Shown: positions 44,653-56,723, counted from the stretch's first letter. The stretch: 64,000 nucleotides of DNA from Aliivibrio sp. EL58 (GCF_900312675.1 NZ_OMPC01000008.1:222951-286950), one strand, 5' to 3'. Notes: generated from the sequence alone by a model not told the origin. Numbers and translations: made by a program.

Positions 44653-47600
44653 TTACTCTTCAGAAGAGAAACCTGCATTTAATAGTGCTGCTAAGTTGTC
44701 CGTCGCTTGCTCAGCAGATGGAGCTGCTTGCTCTGCTGTTTTTTGCTTTTGACGTTCTTGGTGGTAAGCGAAACCTGTACCCGCTGGAATTAGACGACCA
44801 ACGATTACGTTTTCTTTCAGACCACGTAGTTCATCACGCTTACCAGAAACCGCAGCTTCAGTAAGTACGCGCGTCGTTTCTTGGAACGATGCAGCAGAGA
44901 TGAACGACTCAGTAGCAAGAGACGCTTTAGTAATACCTAGTAGATCACGACCGAAACGTGCTGGTTGCTTGCCTTCTGCTTCAAGCAGACGGTTTGCAAT
45001 CGTTACGTTAGCGAATTCTAGTTGCTCACCTTCAAGGAAAGTAGAATCACCAGAATGTGTAATCGTACACTTACGTAGCATTTGACGAACGATAGTTTCA
45101 ATGTGCTTATCGTTAATCTTAACGCCTTGTAAGCGGTAAACTTCTTGAACTTCGTTAGTGATGTATTCAGTAACTGCATGGATACCACGTAAACGTAGGA
45201 TATCATGTGGAGTTTCTGGACCATCAGAGATAACGTCACCACGTTCAACTTTATCACCATCAAAGATGTTAAGTTGACGGTGCTTATGAATCATTTCTTC
45301 ATAAACTTCGCCGTTATCGTCACGAGTGATCAATAAGCGTACTTTACCTTTAGTTTCTTTACCAAACGCAACAATACCTGCGTGCTCAGCAAGAATTGCT
45401 GGCTCTTTAGGTTTACGAGCTTCAAATAAGTCCGCAACGCGTGGAAGACCACCGGTAATATCTTTAGTACCACTTGAAGCTTGAGGAATACGAGCTAGTG
45501 TTTCACCGATACCTACGTTACCGCCATCTGCAAGGTTAACAATCGCCTTACCAGGTAGGAAGTATTGTGCTGGCATTTCAGTGCCAGGGATCATGATGTC
45601 ACGACCATTCGCATCAACAAGTTTCACTGTTGGACGCATGTCTTTACCAGCAGACGCTCGCTCAGCCGCATCAAGGATTACAATTGAAGATAGACCAGTT
45701 AACTCATCAGTTTGAGTTGTGATCGTAACACCATCAATCATGTCCACGAATTGAACTTGACCTTGTACTTCTGTAATGATTGGCATTGTATGCGGGTCCC
45801 AAGAAGCGATCTTATCGCCTTGAACCACTGCATCACCATCTTTCTTAGAAAGAATAGTACCGTAAGATAGCTTATAGCTCTCTTTCGTACGGCCATGCTC
45901 ATCAATAACTGTTAATTCAGAAGCACGAGAAGTAATAACTAAGTTACCTTCGCCATTCGTTACGTGCTTAGCATTATGAAGTTTAATCGAACCAGTCGTT
46001 TTAACTTGAATGCTGTTGTCTGCTGCTGCCGTAGATGCCGCACCACCGATGTGGAACGTACGCATCGTTAGCTGTGTACCTGGTTCACCGATTGATTGAG
46101 CAGCAATAACACCTACTGCCTCACCTTGGTTTACCATGTGGCCACGAGCCAAGTCACGACCGTAACAGTTTGCACAACAACCGAAGTCAGCTTCACAGCT
46201 TACTACTGAACGTACTTTAATTTGGTCAACTGAGTTATCTTCAACGATTTGACACTGCTTCTCATCAAGAAGCGTGTTACGCGGAAGAAGGATCTCATCT
46301 GTACCAGGTTTCAATACATCTTCAGCAACCACACGACCTAGAACACGCTCGTGTAAAGGTTCTTTAACATCACCACCTTCAATTAGAGGGGTCATGGTCA
46401 CACCTTCGTATGTACCACAGTCATCTAAGTGAACAACTACATCTTGAGCAACGTCTACTAAACGACGAGTCAGGTAACCTGAGTTCGCTGTTTTAAGTGC
46501 TGTATCGGCAAGACCTTTACGCGCACCGTGCGTTGAGATGAAGTATTGGTTTACGTTTAGACCTTCACGGAAGTTCGCCGTGATCGGTGTTTCGATGATT
46601 GAACCATCTGGTTTCGCCATCAGACCACGCATACCTGCTAGCTGACGAATCTGAGCTGCAGAACCACGAGCACCTGAATCGGCCATCATGTAAACGCTGT
46701 TAAACGATTCTTGTTGCTCTTCTTCACCATCGCGGTTAAGCACAGTTTCTGAAGACAAGTTATCCATCATCTCTTTAGCAACTTGTTCGTTCGTTGCTGC
46801 CCAGATATCGATAACTTTGTTGTAACGTTCGCCCGCAGTTACAAGACCAGATTGGTACTGTTCTTGAATTTGCTTAACTTCTTCTTCTGCATCAGCCACT
46901 TTAGTGTACTTAGCATCAGGAATAACCATGTCGTCGATACCAACAGACGCACCAGACAATGCTGCGTATGCGAAACCTGTGTACATGATTTGGTCAGCAA
47001 AGATTACTGTCTCTTTCGAACCAAGAGTACGGTACGCTTCGTTTAGTAGGTTAGAGATTTGCTTCTTACCTAACTTCTGGTTAATGATGCTGTAAGGTAG
47101 ACCTTCAGGAACGATCTGCCATAGCATTGCACGACCAACAGTCGTATCAACCAGTTTAGTTTCACGAGTTTCAATACCGTTTTCATCACGAAGTACTTCT
47201 GTGATTCGAACTTTAACGCGAGCATGCAGCTCTGCACAACCTGTACGGTATGCTTTCTCAGCTTCAGCAAAACCTTCAAGGTACATGCCTTCGCCTTTCG
47301 CGTTAATTTTGTCACGTGTCATGTAGTACAGACCTAATACAACATCCTGAGAAGGAACGATGATTGGGTCGCCTGATGCTGGCGACAGAATGTTATTCGT
47401 CGACATCATTAGGGTACGTGCTTCTAATTGAGCTTCCAGAGTTAGAGGTACGTGTACCGCCATCTGGTCACCATCGAAGTCGGCGTTATATGCCGCACAC
47501 ACTAGTGGGTGAAGCTGAATCGCTTTACCTTCGATTAGTACTGGTTCAAACGCTTGGATACCAAGACGGTGAAGTGTTGGTGCACGGTTAAGCAGTACTG

Positions 47601-48858
47601 GGTGTTCACGAATTACGTCATCTAGGATATCCCAAACGATCGCTTCTTCACGCTCTACCATTTTCTTAGCAGCTTTGATTGTCGTAGCAAGACCACGACC
47701 TTCTAGTTTGCTGTAGATAAATGGCTTAAATAGTTCAAGTGCCATCTTCTTAGGAAGACCACACTGATGTAGACGAAGGTATGGACCTACTGTAATTACA
47801 GAACGACCAGAGTAATCTACACGTTTACCAAGCAAGTTCTGACGGAAACGACCTTGTTTACCCTTGATCATATCAGCAAGAGATTTCAGAGGACGCTTGT
47901 TAGAACCTGTAATCGCACGACCACGACGACCGTTATCAAGCAGCGCATCAACAGACTCTTGCAGCATACGTTTTTCGTTACGTACGATGATGTCTGGTGC
48001 AGCTAGGTCTAAAAGACGCTTCAAACGGTTGTTACGGTTAATCACACGACGGTATAAGTCATTTAGATCAGACGTAGCAAAACGGCCGCCATCTAGTGGT
48101 ACTAGAGGACGAAGATCTGGCGGAAGTACTGGTAGAACAGTTAAGATCATCCACTCTGGGTTATTACCAGATTGAACGAATGCTTCTACAAGTTTCAAAC
48201 GCTTAGTCAGCTTCTTACGTTTTGTTTCAGAGTTAGTTGTTTCTAGCTCTTCACGCATGTTCTCGATTTCAGCTTGCATGTCCATAGAACCAAGCAAGTC
48301 TTTAATCGCCTCAGCACCCATTTTAGCTGTGAATTCGTCACCGAACTCTTCTAGCTTATCAAGGTACTCTTCTTCTGAAAGAAGTTGGCTGCGCTCTAAG
48401 TCAGTCATACCTGGCTCTGTAACCACATATGATTCAAAGTAAAGTACACGTTCGATATCACGTAGAGGAATGTCCATTAACAAACCAATACGAGATGGAA
48501 GTGACTTAAGGAACCAGATGTGTGCAACAGGAGACGCAAGTTCAATGTGGCCCATACGGTCACGACGAACTTTAGTTTGCGTTACTTCTACGCCACATTT
48601 TTCACAGATAACACCACGGTGCTTCAGGCGTTTATATTTACCACATAAGCACTCGTAGTCTTTAACTGGGCCAAAGATACGTGCACAGAAAAGACCGTCA
48701 CGTTCTGGCTTAAAGGTACGATAGTTGATTGTTTCTGGCTTTTTAACTTCACCAAAAGACCATGAACGAATTTGGTCAGGTGAAGCAAGACCGATTTTGA
48801 TTGCATCAAATTCTTCAGTCTTATGTTGTGCTTTCAGAAACTTTAATAAGTCTTTCAC
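44653..48858 (-). CDS. rpoC: RNA polymerase beta' subunit
   Basis: A 1401-residue subunit, normal for Vibrionaceae. N-terminal zinc ribbon [21 protein letters not shown] (about 70-90), active-site [12 protein letters not shown] near 458-469, the bridge helix and trigger loop region [13 protein letters not shown] near 925-937, and C-terminal conserved GTGFAYH. It is the last gene of the secE-nusG-rplKAJL-rpoBC block. The ATG is preceded by AAGGAG and AGGAG. A hairpin with a T-run stands in the rpoB-rpoC gap at 48876. Confidence 0.99.
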   Translation of the reverse strand: MKDLLKFLKAQHKTEEFDAIKIGLASPDQIRSWSFGEVKKPETINYRTFKPERDGLFCARIFGPVKDYECLCGKYKRLKHRGVICEKCGVEVTQTKVRRDRMGHIELASPVAHIWFLKSLPSRIGLLMDIPLRDIERVLYFESYVVTEPGMTDLERSQLLSEEEYLDKLEEFGDEFTAKMGAEAIKDLLGSMDMQAEIENMREELETTNSETKRKKLTKRLKLVEAFVQSGNNPEWMILTVLPVLPPDLRPLVPLDGGRFATSDLNDLYRRVINRNNRLKRLLDLAAPDIIVRNEKRMLQESVDALLDNGRRGRAITGSNKRPLKSLADMIKGKQGRFRQNLLGKRVDYSGRSVITVGPYLRLHQCGLPKKMALELFKPFIYSKLEGRGLATTIKAAKKMVEREEAIVWDILDDVIREHPVLLNRAPTLHRLGIQAFEPVLIEGKAIQLHPLVCAAYNADFDGDQMAVHVPLTLEAQLEARTLMMSTNNILSPASGDPIIVPSQDVVLGLYYMTRDKINAKGEGMYLEGFAEAEKAYRTGCAELHARVKVRITEVLRDENGIETRETKLVDTTVGRAMLWQIVPEGLPYSIINQKLGKKQISNLLNEAYRTLGSKETVIFADQIMYTGFAYAALSGASVGIDDMVIPDAKYTKVADAEEEVKQIQEQYQSGLVTAGERYNKVIDIWAATNEQVAKEMMDNLSSETVLNRDGEEEQQESFNSVYMMADSGARGSAAQIRQLAGMRGLMAKPDGSIIETPITANFREGLNVNQYFISTHGARKGLADTALKTANSGYLTRRLVDVAQDVVVHLDDCGTYEGVTMTPLIEGGDVKEPLHERVLGRVVAEDVLKPGTDEILLPRNTLLDEKQCQIVEDNSVDQIKVRSVVSCEADFGCCANCYGRDLARGHMVNQGEAVGVIAAQSIGEPGTQLTMRTFHIGGAASTAAADNSIQVKTTGSIKLHNAKHVTNGEGNLVITSRASELTVIDEHGRTKESYKLSYGTILSKKDGDAVVQGDKIASWDPHTMPIITEVQGQVQFVDMIDGVTITTQTDELTGLSSIVILDAAERASAGKDMRPTVKLVDANGRDIMIPGTEMPAQYFLPGKAIVNLADGGNVGIGETLARIPQASSGTKDITGGLPRVADLFEARKPKEPAILAEHAGIVAFGKETKGKVRLLITRDDNGEVYEEMIHKHRQLNIFDGDKVERGDVISDGPETPHDILRLRGIHAVTEYITNEVQEVYRLQGVKINDKHIETIVRQMLRKCTITHSGDSTFLEGEQLEFANVTIANRLLEAEGKQPARFGRDLLGITKASLATESFISAASFQETTRVLTEAAVSGKRDELRGLKENVIVGRLIPAGTGFAYHQERQKQKTAEQAAPSAEQATDNLAALLNAGFSSEE

Positions 48859-48875
48859 ATTCGGCTCCTGTAAGG

Positions 48876-48902
48876 AGAAAAAAGGCGCTCGGCGAGCGCC
48901 TT
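48876..48902 (-). terminator. Terminator-like hairpin between rpoB and rpoC
   Basis: Minus-strand arms AAGGCGCTC and GAGCGCCTT (9 bp, 3-base loop) are followed by TTTTTCTCC, then the rpoC ribosome site. It looks like an intrinsic attenuator or RNA-processing hairpin between two subunits needed in equal amounts. The structure is seen; the effect is inferred. Confidence 0.6.
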
Positions 48903-48929
48903 ATATTCTACCGGACAATCTCAATGAGA

Positions 48930-51900
48930 TTATTCTTCGTCTTCTAACTCGATGTTGATACCAAGTGAGCGGATTTCTTTCAACAATACATTGAATGATT
49001 CCGGCATACCAGGTTCCATACGATGATCGCCATCTACGATGTTTTTATACATCTTAGTACGACCGTTCACGTCATCCGACTTAACGGTTAGCATTTCTTG
49101 TAGAGTATATGCAGCACCATATGCTTCAAGTGCCCATACTTCCATCTCACCGAAACGCTGACCACCGAACTGAGCTTTACCACCAAGTGGTTGCTGAGTT
49201 ACAAGGCTGTAAGAGCCGGTAGAACGTGCGTGCATCTTGTCATCAACTAAGTGGTTTAGTTTTAGCATGTACATGTAACCAACAGTTACAGGACGCTCAA
49301 ACGCATCACCAGTACGACCATCAAACAGTTTCAACTGACCAGATTCTGGCAGATCTACAAGTTTTAATAGTTCTTTAATTGATGCTTCTGGAGCACCATC
49401 AAAGATTGGTGTTGCGATTGGTAAACCACCACGTAAGTTCTTAATTAATGTACGAACTTCGTCATCAGACAATGCAGCGATGTCTACTTCTTGGCGAGTT
49501 TCACCAAGATCGTATACTTTTTGTAAGAAGTTACGGAACTTATGTAGTTCTTGTTGCTCTTTAAGCATTTGGTTGATCTTATCACCAACGCCTTTCGCAG
49601 CAAGACCCATATGAACTTCAAGGATTTGACCGATGTTCATACGAGAAGGTACACCCAGTGGGTTCAGTACGATATCTACTGGCTGACCTTTTTCATCATA
49701 AGGCATGTCTTCAACAGGGTTGATCTTAGAGATTACACCCTTGTTACCGTGACGACCCGCCATCTTATCACCAGGCTGAATACGACGTTTTACCGCTAGG
49801 TAAACTTTAACGATTTTCAGTACGCCCGGTGCAAGATCATCACCTTGAGTGATCTTACGACGTTTAGTTTCGAATTTCTTATCGAACTCTGCTTTAAGCT
49901 CATCATATTGCTCAGCAAGCTGTTCAAGTTGATTTTGTTGAGATTCATCATCAAGAGTGATTTCTAACCACTGCTTACGATCCATCGCATCAAGCTTAAC
50001 TTCAGAAGTACCTGCAGCAAGTAGAAGTGTGCGAACACGTGCTAATAAGCCACCTTCAAGAATCTGGAATTCTTCAGTGATGTCTTTCTTAGCTTCTTTA
50101 AGCTGCATTTGTTCGATTTCTAGAGCACGTTTGTCTTTTTCAACACCATCACGAGTAAATACTTGTACATCAATGATAGTACCTGAAACAGAGTTTGGTA
50201 CACGTAGAGAAGAATCTTTAACATCAGATGCTTTTTCACCGAAGATAGCTCGTAGTAGCTTCTCTTCAGGAGTCAGTTGAGTTTCACCTTTAGGCGTTAC
50301 TTTACCAACTAGGATGTCACCACCCTTAACTTCAGCACCAATGTAAACAATACCTGACTCATCAAGTTTAGACAGTGCAGCTTCACCTACGTTAGGGATA
50401 TCTGCAGTGATCTCTTCTGAACCAAGTTTAGTATCACGAGCCACACAAGATAGTTCTTGAATATGGATTGTCGTGAAACGGTCTTCCTGAACTACACGCT
50501 CAGATACAAGGATTGAATCCTCGAAGTTATAACCATTCCAAGGCATGAACGCGATACGCATGTTCTGACCAAGTGCAAGCTCACCAAGATCCGTTGAAGG
50601 ACCATCAGCAAGTACATCACCACGAGTTACAGGTTCACCAGGAAGTACTGTAGGACGTTGGTTGATACACGTATTTTGGTTAGAACGAGTGTATTTAGTT
50701 AAGTTGTAGATATCGATACCAGCTTCGCCAGGTACCAATTCTTCTTCGTTCACTTTAATAACGATACGAGAAGCATCTACTGACTGAACCATACCGCCAC
50801 GTTTAGCAACAGCAGTTACACCTGAGTCAACAGCTACATTACGTTCAATACCAGTACCAACTAAAGGCTTATCAGCTCTTAGTGTAGGAACGGCTTGACG
50901 TTGCATGTTCGCACCCATTAGGGCACGGTTCGCATCATCGTGTTCTAGGAACGGGATAAGCGATGCAGCTACAGATACAACTTGGTTTGTCGCGACATCC
51001 ATATATTGGATGTGTTCACGTGGGTGTAGTCCAGATTCACCTTTCTGACGAGCGATGATTAATTCATCAGCGAAAGTACCTTCTTCTGTTAACACGGCAT
51101 TCGCCTGTGCAATAACAAAAGTACCTTCCTCGATAGCAGATAGGTAATCAACATCTTCAGTAACAATACCATCAACAACACGACGGTATGGAGTTTCTAG
51201 GAAACCATACTCGTTACATTGTGCGAATGCTGATAATGAGTTAATTAGACCGATGTTTGGACCTTCAGGTGTTTCGATTGGACATAGGCGACCGTAGTGA
51301 GTCGCGTGTACATCACGAACTTCGAAACCAGCACGCTCACGAGTTAGACCGCCAGGACCTAATGCAGAAATACGACGCTTATGCGTAACTTCTGACAATG
51401 GGTTATTCTGATCCATAAACTGAGATAGCTGTGAAGAGCCAAAGAATTCTTTAACTGCAGCTGAAATCGGCTTAGCATTGATAAGATCTTGAGGCATAAT
51501 TGCATCAAGGTCACCAAGACTTAAACGCTCACGAACAGCACGTTCTACACGAACTAGACCAACACGGAATTGGTTCTCTGCCATTTCGCCAACAGAACGA
51601 ATACGACGGTTACCAAGGTGATCGATATCATCAACCTCGCCTTTACCGTTACGAATATCGATCAGCTTACGCATAACCTCGATGATATCTTTCTCATCAA
51701 GAATACCATTACCTTCGTCATTATCACGGCCAATTGAGCTATTAAACTTCATACGACCAACAGTCGATAAGTCATAGCGATCTTCAGAGAAGAATAGGCT
51801 TTCAAATAATGATTCAGCAGCTTCTTTTGTTGGTGGCTCGCCTGGGCGCATCATTCGGTAAATTTCAACTAGAGCCGATAAACGGTCAACAGTTGAATCA

Positions 51901-52958
51901 GCACGTAATGTGTCTGAAATGTATGCACCATGATCAAGATCATTGGTAAATAATACTTCGATCTTCTTATGGCCAGCTTGAGATAAATTAGCAAGATCTT
52001 CTAAGCTAAACTCTTGGTTAGCTGCGATAATGATCTCACCTGTGTCTTCATTCACATAATCGTGAGAAGCCACTTTACCTACGATATAATCCACTGGTAC
52101 TTCGATATAATTTACTTCGTCTTTCGTCAATTGACGAATGTGACGCGCAGTAATACGACGACCGGCTTCAACATAAACCTTGCCGTTCGATTCGATATCA
52201 AATGTTGCAGTCTCACCACGTAAACGCTCAGGAAGTAATTCCATCATTAGCGTTTGATCTTTCACTTCAAATACAACTTTATCGAAGAATAGATCTAAGA
52301 TTTCTTCAGTTGTCTTACGAAGTGCACGTAAGATGATCGTTGCTGGTAATTTACGACGACGGTCGATACGTACGAATAAGTTATCCTTAGGATCAAATTC
52401 GAAATCTAACCATGAACCACGGTAAGGAATTACACGTGCGTTATAAAGAACTTTACCAGATGAATGGGTTTTACCCTTATCGCTGTCGAAGAAGACACCT
52501 GGGCTGCGGTGCAGCTGGGATACGATAACCCTTTCAGTACCATTGATTACAAAAGTACCGTTGTCTGTCATAAGCGGAATTTCGCCCATGTAGACTTCTT
52601 GTTCTTTAATGTCTTTTACCGTGCCTGCAGGTGCATCTTTATCATACACAACTAAGCGTAATTTAACGCGTAGTGGTGCAGAATATGTAACACCGCGGAT
52701 TTGACATTCTTTAACATCAAATTCTGGCTCACGGAGATTGTAGCTAACGTATTCTAGCTTAGAGTTGCCATTGTAGCTCTGAATTGGAAAAACAGAACGG
52801 AAAGCAGCCTCAAGACCGTATTGCCCTTCAGGATCTTGCTCGATAAACTTAGTAAAAGAATCAAGCTGGATCGATAGCAAGTATGGTATGTCCAACACTT
52901 GTGGACGCTTACCAAAATCCTTACGGATGCGCTTTTTCTCTGTATAAGAGTAAACCAT
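48930..52958 (-). CDS. rpoB: RNA polymerase beta subunit
   Basis: A 1342-residue subunit, length equal to E. coli. N-terminus [20 protein letters not shown]. The rifampicin cluster reads [29 protein letters not shown], with the wild-type Asp, His and Ser residues, so rifampicin sensitivity is expected. C-terminal [25 protein letters not shown] is intact. It is preceded by rplL across a 232-base region with an attenuator and a long hairpin. Confidence 0.99.
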   Translation of the reverse strand: MVYSYTEKKRIRKDFGKRPQVLDIPYLLSIQLDSFTKFIEQDPEGQYGLEAAFRSVFPIQSYNGNSKLEYVSYNLREPEFDVKECQIRGVTYSAPLRVKLRLVVYDKDAPAGTVKDIKEQEVYMGEIPLMTDNGTFVINGTERVIVSQLHRSPGVFFDSDKGKTHSSGKVLYNARVIPYRGSWLDFEFDPKDNLFVRIDRRRKLPATIILRALRKTTEEILDLFFDKVVFEVKDQTLMMELLPERLRGETATFDIESNGKVYVEAGRRITARHIRQLTKDEVNYIEVPVDYIVGKVASHDYVNEDTGEIIIAANQEFSLEDLANLSQAGHKKIEVLFTNDLDHGAYISDTLRADSTVDRLSALVEIYRMMRPGEPPTKEAAESLFESLFFSEDRYDLSTVGRMKFNSSIGRDNDEGNGILDEKDIIEVMRKLIDIRNGKGEVDDIDHLGNRRIRSVGEMAENQFRVGLVRVERAVRERLSLGDLDAIMPQDLINAKPISAAVKEFFGSSQLSQFMDQNNPLSEVTHKRRISALGPGGLTRERAGFEVRDVHATHYGRLCPIETPEGPNIGLINSLSAFAQCNEYGFLETPYRRVVDGIVTEDVDYLSAIEEGTFVIAQANAVLTEEGTFADELIIARQKGESGLHPREHIQYMDVATNQVVSVAASLIPFLEHDDANRALMGANMQRQAVPTLRADKPLVGTGIERNVAVDSGVTAVAKRGGMVQSVDASRIVIKVNEEELVPGEAGIDIYNLTKYTRSNQNTCINQRPTVLPGEPVTRGDVLADGPSTDLGELALGQNMRIAFMPWNGYNFEDSILVSERVVQEDRFTTIHIQELSCVARDTKLGSEEITADIPNVGEAALSKLDESGIVYIGAEVKGGDILVGKVTPKGETQLTPEEKLLRAIFGEKASDVKDSSLRVPNSVSGTIIDVQVFTRDGVEKDKRALEIEQMQLKEAKKDITEEFQILEGGLLARVRTLLLAAGTSEVKLDAMDRKQWLEITLDDESQQNQLEQLAEQYDELKAEFDKKFETKRRKITQGDDLAPGVLKIVKVYLAVKRRIQPGDKMAGRHGNKGVISKINPVEDMPYDEKGQPVDIVLNPLGVPSRMNIGQILEVHMGLAAKGVGDKINQMLKEQQELHKFRNFLQKVYDLGETRQEVDIAALSDDEVRTLIKNLRGGLPIATPIFDGAPEASIKELLKLVDLPESGQLKLFDGRTGDAFERPVTVGYMYMLKLNHLVDDKMHARSTGSYSLVTQQPLGGKAQFGGQRFGEMEVWALEAYGAAYTLQEMLTVKSDDVNGRTKMYKNIVDGDHRMEPGMPESFNVLLKEIRSLGINIELEDEE

Positions 52959-53028
52959 GGGGTTCCTCAGCTCGCTGATAAGTGACCCGAACCATCCGCC
53001 TTCGAAAGGTTGGGACAGTAACTAATAA

Positions 53029-53101
53029 CACTGTTTTCTGTAGGACATAATCTCTGATTGAGACTATGTTTTTTGCTCGGATATAGGGACTTTAAACAGT
53101 G
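53029..53101 (-). ncRNA. Long hairpin in the rplL-rpoB spacer, probable RNase III site
   Basis: Arms CACTGTTT (53029-53036) and AAACAGTG (53094-53101) enclose an inner stem of ACATA-TCTC with its complement (53045-53069). On the minus-strand transcript it forms a long, imperfect hairpin. E. coli has an RNase III cleavage hairpin in the same spacer, so processing of the rplL-rpoB mRNA is likely. Confidence 0.6.
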
Positions 53102-53127
53102 TGAAATTACCCTAAACCCTACAGCGC

Positions 53128-53158
53128 AAAAAGGCCGGTGGTTAATAAACCACCAGCC
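53128..53158 (-). terminator. rplL-rpoB attenuator
   Basis: On the minus strand an 11-bp stem with one mismatch (GGCTGGTGGTT paired with AACCACCGGCC) is followed by TTTTT, 33 bases after the rplL stop. It corresponds to the partial terminator that lowers rpoBC relative to ribosomal protein genes. Confidence 0.85.
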
Positions 53159-53190
53159 ATTAGCCGTTAGGCTATGAAACTAAGTAATAA

Positions 53191-53559
53191 TTACTTGATT
53201 TCAACAGTCGCACCAGCTTCTTCTAACTGTGCTTTAAGACCTTCAGCTTCAGCTTTGTCAACGCCTTCTTTTAGAGGTGCTGGAGCTGAGTCTACAAGAC
53301 CTTTAGCTTCTTTCAGGCCAAGACCTGTAGCGCCACGTACAGCTTTGATTACAGAAACTTTGTTTCCGCCAACAGCAGTTAGGATAACGTCAAATTCAGT
53401 TTGCTCTTCAGCAGCGTCAGCGCCTGCAGCACCACCAGCAACTACTGCAGCAGCAGCAGTAACACCGAATTTTTCTTCCATAGCTTCGATAAGCTCAACA
53501 ACTTGCATTACAGACATTTCTGCAACTGCGTCTAGGATTTGCTCGTTAGTAATAGACAT
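53191..53559 (-). CDS. rplL: Ribosomal protein L7/L12
   Basis: A 122-residue acidic stalk protein, standard length. N-terminal dimer domain [23 protein letters not shown]; Ala-rich hinge (about 33-50); C-terminal factor-binding domain with [21 protein letters not shown]. It forms multiple dimers on L10 and recruits EF-Tu and EF-G. It follows rplJ after 55 bases and is cotranscribed. Very high expression is expected. Confidence 0.98.
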   Translation of the reverse strand: MSITNEQILDAVAEMSVMQVVELIEAMEEKFGVTAAAAVVAGGAAGADAAEEQTEFDVILTAVGGNKVSVIKAVRGATGLGLKEAKGLVDSAPAPLKEGVDKAEAEGLKAQLEEAGATVEIK

Positions 53560-53614
53560 AACAATTCTCTTTTAAGTCAACAATAATTTATTTTGTAATC
53601 AAATAAAGCAGGGC

Positions 53615-54109
53615 TTATGCCGCAGCTTCTTCTTTTTGATCACGAACAGCAGCGATAGTACGTACCAGTTTACCAGCAGAAGCTTCTTTCATGCACATCA
53701 TTAGGCGTGCGATAGCTTCGTCGTAAGTTGGTAGTGTCGCTAGTACATCAGCATCAGTAACTGCGCCTTCAAATGCAGCAGCTTTAATCTCGAAGTTTTT
53801 ATTCTCTTTAGCAAAATCTTTAAAAAGACGTGCTGCAGCACCTGGGTGCTCATTAGAGAATGCAAGTAGAGATGGACCAGTAAATGTGTCTTGTAGACAC
53901 TCATACTGAGTACCTTCTACTGCACGACGTGCTAGTGTGTTACGAACAACTCTCATGTAAACACCCGCTTCACGCGCTTGTTTACGTAGAGAAGTCATTG
54001 CGCCAACAGTAACGCCACGAGAGTCAGCTACAACTGCAGAAAGTGCACCACTGGCTGCTTCGTTGACTTCAGCAACAATTGCTTTTTTGTCTTGAAGATT
54101 TAAAGCCAT
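53615..54109 (-). CDS. rplJ: Ribosomal protein L10
   Basis: A 164-residue protein starting at [21 protein letters not shown] (54109). The frame extends upstream into the leader but that part is not coding. The N-terminal rRNA-binding domain contains [13 protein letters not shown] (about 65-77) and the C-terminal helix binds L12 dimers. L10 with L12 binds its own mRNA leader at 54211-54272 to block translation, as in E. coli. The promoter at 54323 gives a second start of the rplJL-rpoBC transcript. Confidence 0.97.
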   Translation of the reverse strand: MALNLQDKKAIVAEVNEAASGALSAVVADSRGVTVGAMTSLRKQAREAGVYMRVVRNTLARRAVEGTQYECLQDTFTGPSLLAFSNEHPGAAARLFKDFAKENKNFEIKAAAFEGAVTDADVLATLPTYDEAIARLMMCMKEASAGKLVRTIAAVRDQKEEAAA

Positions 54110-54210
54110 TTGGATTAACCTCTGGTTGTGATTACACCACTCACTACAAAATTGTAGGAGAGTAATTACGATGCATTCCCAGAAAACTAATATAAAAAAA
54201 GTTTTTAGTT

Positions 54211-54272
54211 CGGGCACCGTCTACGCAGGTTTTATTAAGCTCTTTCGAGCGCCTACGGTCTTGGACGGAGAC
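54211..54272 (-). ncRNA. L10 leader (autoregulatory mRNA element)
   Basis: In the minus-strand transcript the sequence GTCTCCGTCC, AGACCGTAGGCGC, GCTTAAT and CCTGCGTAGACGGTG in order matches the L10-leader consensus of Gammaproteobacteria, including the complementary stretches that pair across the junction. L10-(L12)4 binds here to repress rplJ translation. It lies about 100 bases before the rplJ start. Confidence 0.9.
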
Positions 54273-54322
54273 TATTTAATTAAAAATTAAACAGCCCCAA
54301 CCATAAATTTGATAAGCGAAGA

Positions 54323-54350
54323 ATTATACACAAACTCTACGCTTTTGCAA
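54323..54350 (-). promoter_or_regulatory. rplJ (L10) promoter
   Basis: On the minus strand -35 TTGCAA (54345-54350), a 16-base spacer and a perfect -10 TATAAT (54323-54328). It corresponds to the internal L10 promoter known upstream of rplJL-rpoBC in E. coli. It overlaps the end of rplA. Confidence 0.8.
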
Positions 54351-54351
54351 A

Positions 54352-55056
54352 TTAGTTTGTAGCAGTATCTAGAGTCGTTTGATCTAGAGATACGCCAGCA
54401 CCCATTGTAGTTGAGATGCTTACCTTCTTCAGGAAAGTACCTTTCGCTGAAGTTGGTTTTGCTTTCTTAAGTGCAACTAGAAGAGATTCTAGGTTCTCTT
54501 TAAGTTGAGCAGCATCAAAATCCACTTTACCAATAGTAGTGTGGATGATGCCGTTTTTGTCGTTACGGTAACGAACCTGACCAGCTTTAGCATTTTTAAC
54601 TGCTTGAGCAACGTTAGGAGTTACAGTACCAACTTTAGGGTTTGGCATAAGACCGCGAGGACCTAGGATTGTACCTAGTTGACCAACAACGCGCATTGCA
54701 TCTGGAGAAGCAACAACAACGTCAAAGTTCATTTCGCCTTTCTTAACTAGTTCAGCAAGATCTTCCATGCCTACTAGATCAGCGCCTGCTTCTTTAGCAG
54801 CTTCTGCGTTTGCACCTTGAGTGAACACAGCAACACGGATATCACGACCAGTACCGTGAGGTAGCACAGTTGCGCCACGTACGTTTTGATCTGATTTACG
54901 TGCATCAATGCCAAGGTTGATAGCAACATCAACACTTTCATTGAATTTAGCAGTAGCTAATTCTTTAAGAAGAGCAACAGCTTCGTTGATTTCGTAGTCT
55001 TTAGTAACTTCCACTTTTTCGCGGATATTACGCATACGCTTAGTAAGTTTAGCCAT
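54352..55056 (-). CDS. rplA: Ribosomal protein L1
   Basis: A 234-residue protein, the length of E. coli L1. The conserved segments [14 protein letters not shown] (about 65-78), [15 protein letters not shown] (about 130-144) and the C-terminal TMGAGVSLD are present. L1 binds 23S rRNA at the exit stalk and represses translation of the rplK-rplA mRNA. It starts 4 bases after the rplK stop, so translation is coupled. Confidence 0.98.
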   Translation of the reverse strand: MAKLTKRMRNIREKVEVTKDYEINEAVALLKELATAKFNESVDVAINLGIDARKSDQNVRGATVLPHGTGRDIRVAVFTQGANAEAAKEAGADLVGMEDLAELVKKGEMNFDVVVASPDAMRVVGQLGTILGPRGLMPNPKVGTVTPNVAQAVKNAKAGQVRYRNDKNGIIHTTIGKVDFDAAQLKENLESLLVALKKAKPTSAKGTFLKKVSISTTMGAGVSLDQTTLDTATN

Positions 55057-55060
55057 TTTA

Positions 55061-55489
55061 TTAACCCTCTACCACTAGACCCATTGAACGAGCAGTACCA
55101 GCAATTGAACGCTTCATAGCTTCAATGTCAGCACCAGTCATGTCCGCAGCTTTAGTTTCTGCGATCTCTTGTACTTGAGCGTCAGTAATAGTACCAACTT
55201 TCTCAGTGTTTGGACGACCAGAACCAGACTTAACGCCAGCAGCTTTCTTTAGAAGAACAGCAGCAGGTGGAGTCTTAGTAATAAACGTAAAAGAACGGTC
55301 GCTGTATACAGAGATAACAACTGGAGTAGGTAGACCTTTCTCAACAGATTCTGTTCTTGCGTTAAACGCTTTACAGAATTCCATGATATTCACACCGTGT
55401 TGACCTAGAGCAGGACCAACTGGTGGACTTGGGTTCGCCATACCTGCTGCAACTTGCAGTTTGATATAAGCTTCAACTTTCTTAGCCAT
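55061..55489 (-). CDS. rplK: Ribosomal protein L11
   Basis: A 142-residue protein starting [16 protein letters not shown] (55489); eight upstream residues in the same frame are not part of the family. The thiostrepton-binding N-terminal domain has [15 protein letters not shown], and the C-terminal domain ends in [10 protein letters not shown]. Its lysines are targets of PrmA (24969). It leads the rplKA part of the operon and is expressed from the promoter at 55559. Confidence 0.98.
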   Translation of the reverse strand: MAKKVEAYIKLQVAAGMANPSPPVGPALGQHGVNIMEFCKAFNARTESVEKGLPTPVVISVYSDRSFTFITKTPPAAVLLKKAAGVKSGSGRPNTEKVGTITDAQVQEIAETKAADMTGADIEAMKRSIAGTARSMGLVVEG

Positions 55490-55558
55490 AATATTTCCTA
55501 ATTTTGGGTTCAATCGCCATCCAACTGGATTAGCTCCCCGTTAACAAAAACGCGCGAA

Positions 55559-55587
55559 ATTATAATAATAATTCGCGCGCTTTACAA
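55559..55587 (-). promoter_or_regulatory. rplK (L11) promoter with GC-rich discriminator
   Basis: On the minus strand -35 TTGTAA (55582-55587), 17-base spacer, -10 TATAAT (55559-55564) and the discriminator TTCGCGCG. The discriminator arms also form an 8-bp hairpin (CGCGCGAA, 55551-55558, with TTCGCGCG, 55572-55579) with T-rich sequence beyond, so a terminator for nusG and the promoter overlap. GC-rich discriminators favour ppGpp-DksA control. Confidence 0.75.
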
Positions 55588-55607
55588 TAGCTTTGATGAT
55601 TTTTCGA

Positions 55608-56153
55608 TCAGTTTTTTTCTACTTGGCTAAACTCTAGTTCAACTGGAGTTGCACGGCCGAAGATAGAAACAGATACTTTGATGCGACTCTTCTCGTAATC
55701 GACTTCTTCAACAGTACCGTTAAAGTCAGCAAATGGGCCTTCTGTAACACGAACCACTTCACCAGCTTCAAATAACGTCTTAGGACGAGGAGCTTCGCTC
55801 GCTTGTTCAAGACGATTCAAAATAGCATCAGCTTCTTTATCTGTGATAGGTGCTGGGCGATCTGAAGTACCACCAATGAATCCCATAACACGTGGAATAC
55901 TACGTACCAAGTGCCATGATTCATCATTCATGATCATTTGCACTAACACGTAACCTGGGAAAAATTTACGTTCGCTTTTACGACGTTGACCGGCACGCAT
56001 TTCTACCACTTCTTCAGTTGGTACAAGTACTTCGCCAAATAACTCTTCCATGTTATGAATTTTAATATGTTCGCGTAGCGATTGTGATACACGACCTTCA
56101 AAACCTGAAAAGGCTTGAACTACATACCAACGTTTCTTTGGAGCTTCACTCAT
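55608..56153 (-). CDS. nusG: Transcription elongation/antitermination factor NusG
   Basis: A 181-residue protein, the length and sequence of E. coli NusG. The N-terminal NGN domain contacts RNA polymerase, with signature [16 protein letters not shown] and FPGYVLVQM. The KOW domain is at about 125-181 ([19 protein letters not shown]). It links transcription to ribosomes via S10 and stimulates Rho. The start is Met3 of the open frame. It follows secE after 12 bases. Confidence 0.98.
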   Translation of the reverse strand: MSEAPKKRWYVVQAFSGFEGRVSQSLREHIKIHNMEELFGEVLVPTEEVVEMRAGQRRKSERKFFPGYVLVQMIMNDESWHLVRSIPRVMGFIGGTSDRPAPITDKEADAILNRLEQASEAPRPKTLFEAGEVVRVTEGPFADFNGTVEEVDYEKSRIKVSVSIFGRATPVELEFSQVEKN

Positions 56154-56165
56154 GATCACTTATCC

Positions 56166-56543
56166 TCAAACACCTGTGATTAAGCCAATTAGTCTTACCA
56201 TGATACCATCAATACCCCATAAAATAAGGGCCATAACGATACATACAGCAAGAACAATGAAAGTTGTCTGTGTTGTTTCTTGGCGTGTAGGCCAAACAAC
56301 TTTACGTACTTCCATTCTTGATTCACGAGCAAATGCAATTGCAGTTTGACCTTTTGCTGTGAAAGCAGCAATACCACCAGCAGCAGCAATTAATGCAACT
56401 ACACCGGCAGCTCGAATAACAACAGACAGATCAGCTAGTAAATAATTACCAATTACCGCAGCAGAAAGCAGAACTAAAACTAGTAACCACTTAATTGTAT
56501 CAACTGCGCCTGAAGTTTCTGTCGTCTCAGTATTTGTTTTCAT
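56166..56543 (-). CDS. secE: Preprotein translocase subunit SecE
   Basis: A 125-residue membrane protein starting MKTNTETTETSG at 56543. Three membrane segments are predicted (about 19-38, 43-62 and 96-117), as in E. coli SecE of 127 residues. The conserved amphipathic segment ARESRMEVRKVVWPTRQETTQTT precedes the third helix. The frame opens further upstream but the extra residues are not conserved. It forms the SecYEG channel. It is linked with nusG. Confidence 0.97.
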   Translation of the reverse strand: MKTNTETTETSGAVDTIKWLLVLVLLSAAVIGNYLLADLSVVIRAAGVVALIAAAGGIAAFTAKGQTAIAFARESRMEVRKVVWPTRQETTQTTFIVLAVCIVMALILWGIDGIMVRLIGLITGV

Positions 56544-56723
56544 AAACCAACCTGTGACATAACTAAAATCATTTTCCATCATTAGACAGAAATTCAAAAA
56601 CAAGAGTAAATATACCCTACTCTCTTCATCCTATAAACCAGCTATTTGCTAATTTGTCTGCGCTGTACTCTATATTTTCTTATTAATTTAGATGAAAAAT
56701 AAAACAACACACAATACAACGCA

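Noticed and set aside
46783..47046. ORFs antisense to rpoC and rpoB on the plus strand
   Set aside because: They follow the codon pattern of the real genes in other frames and have no independent signals.
48930..52958. Rifampicin resistance in rpoB
   Set aside because: The rifampicin region has the wild-type Asp, His and Ser residues, and no known resistance substitution is seen.
53174..53575. Plus-strand ORF over rplL
   Set aside because: Shadow of the Ala-rich rplL gene on the minus strand; no ribosome site and no family features.
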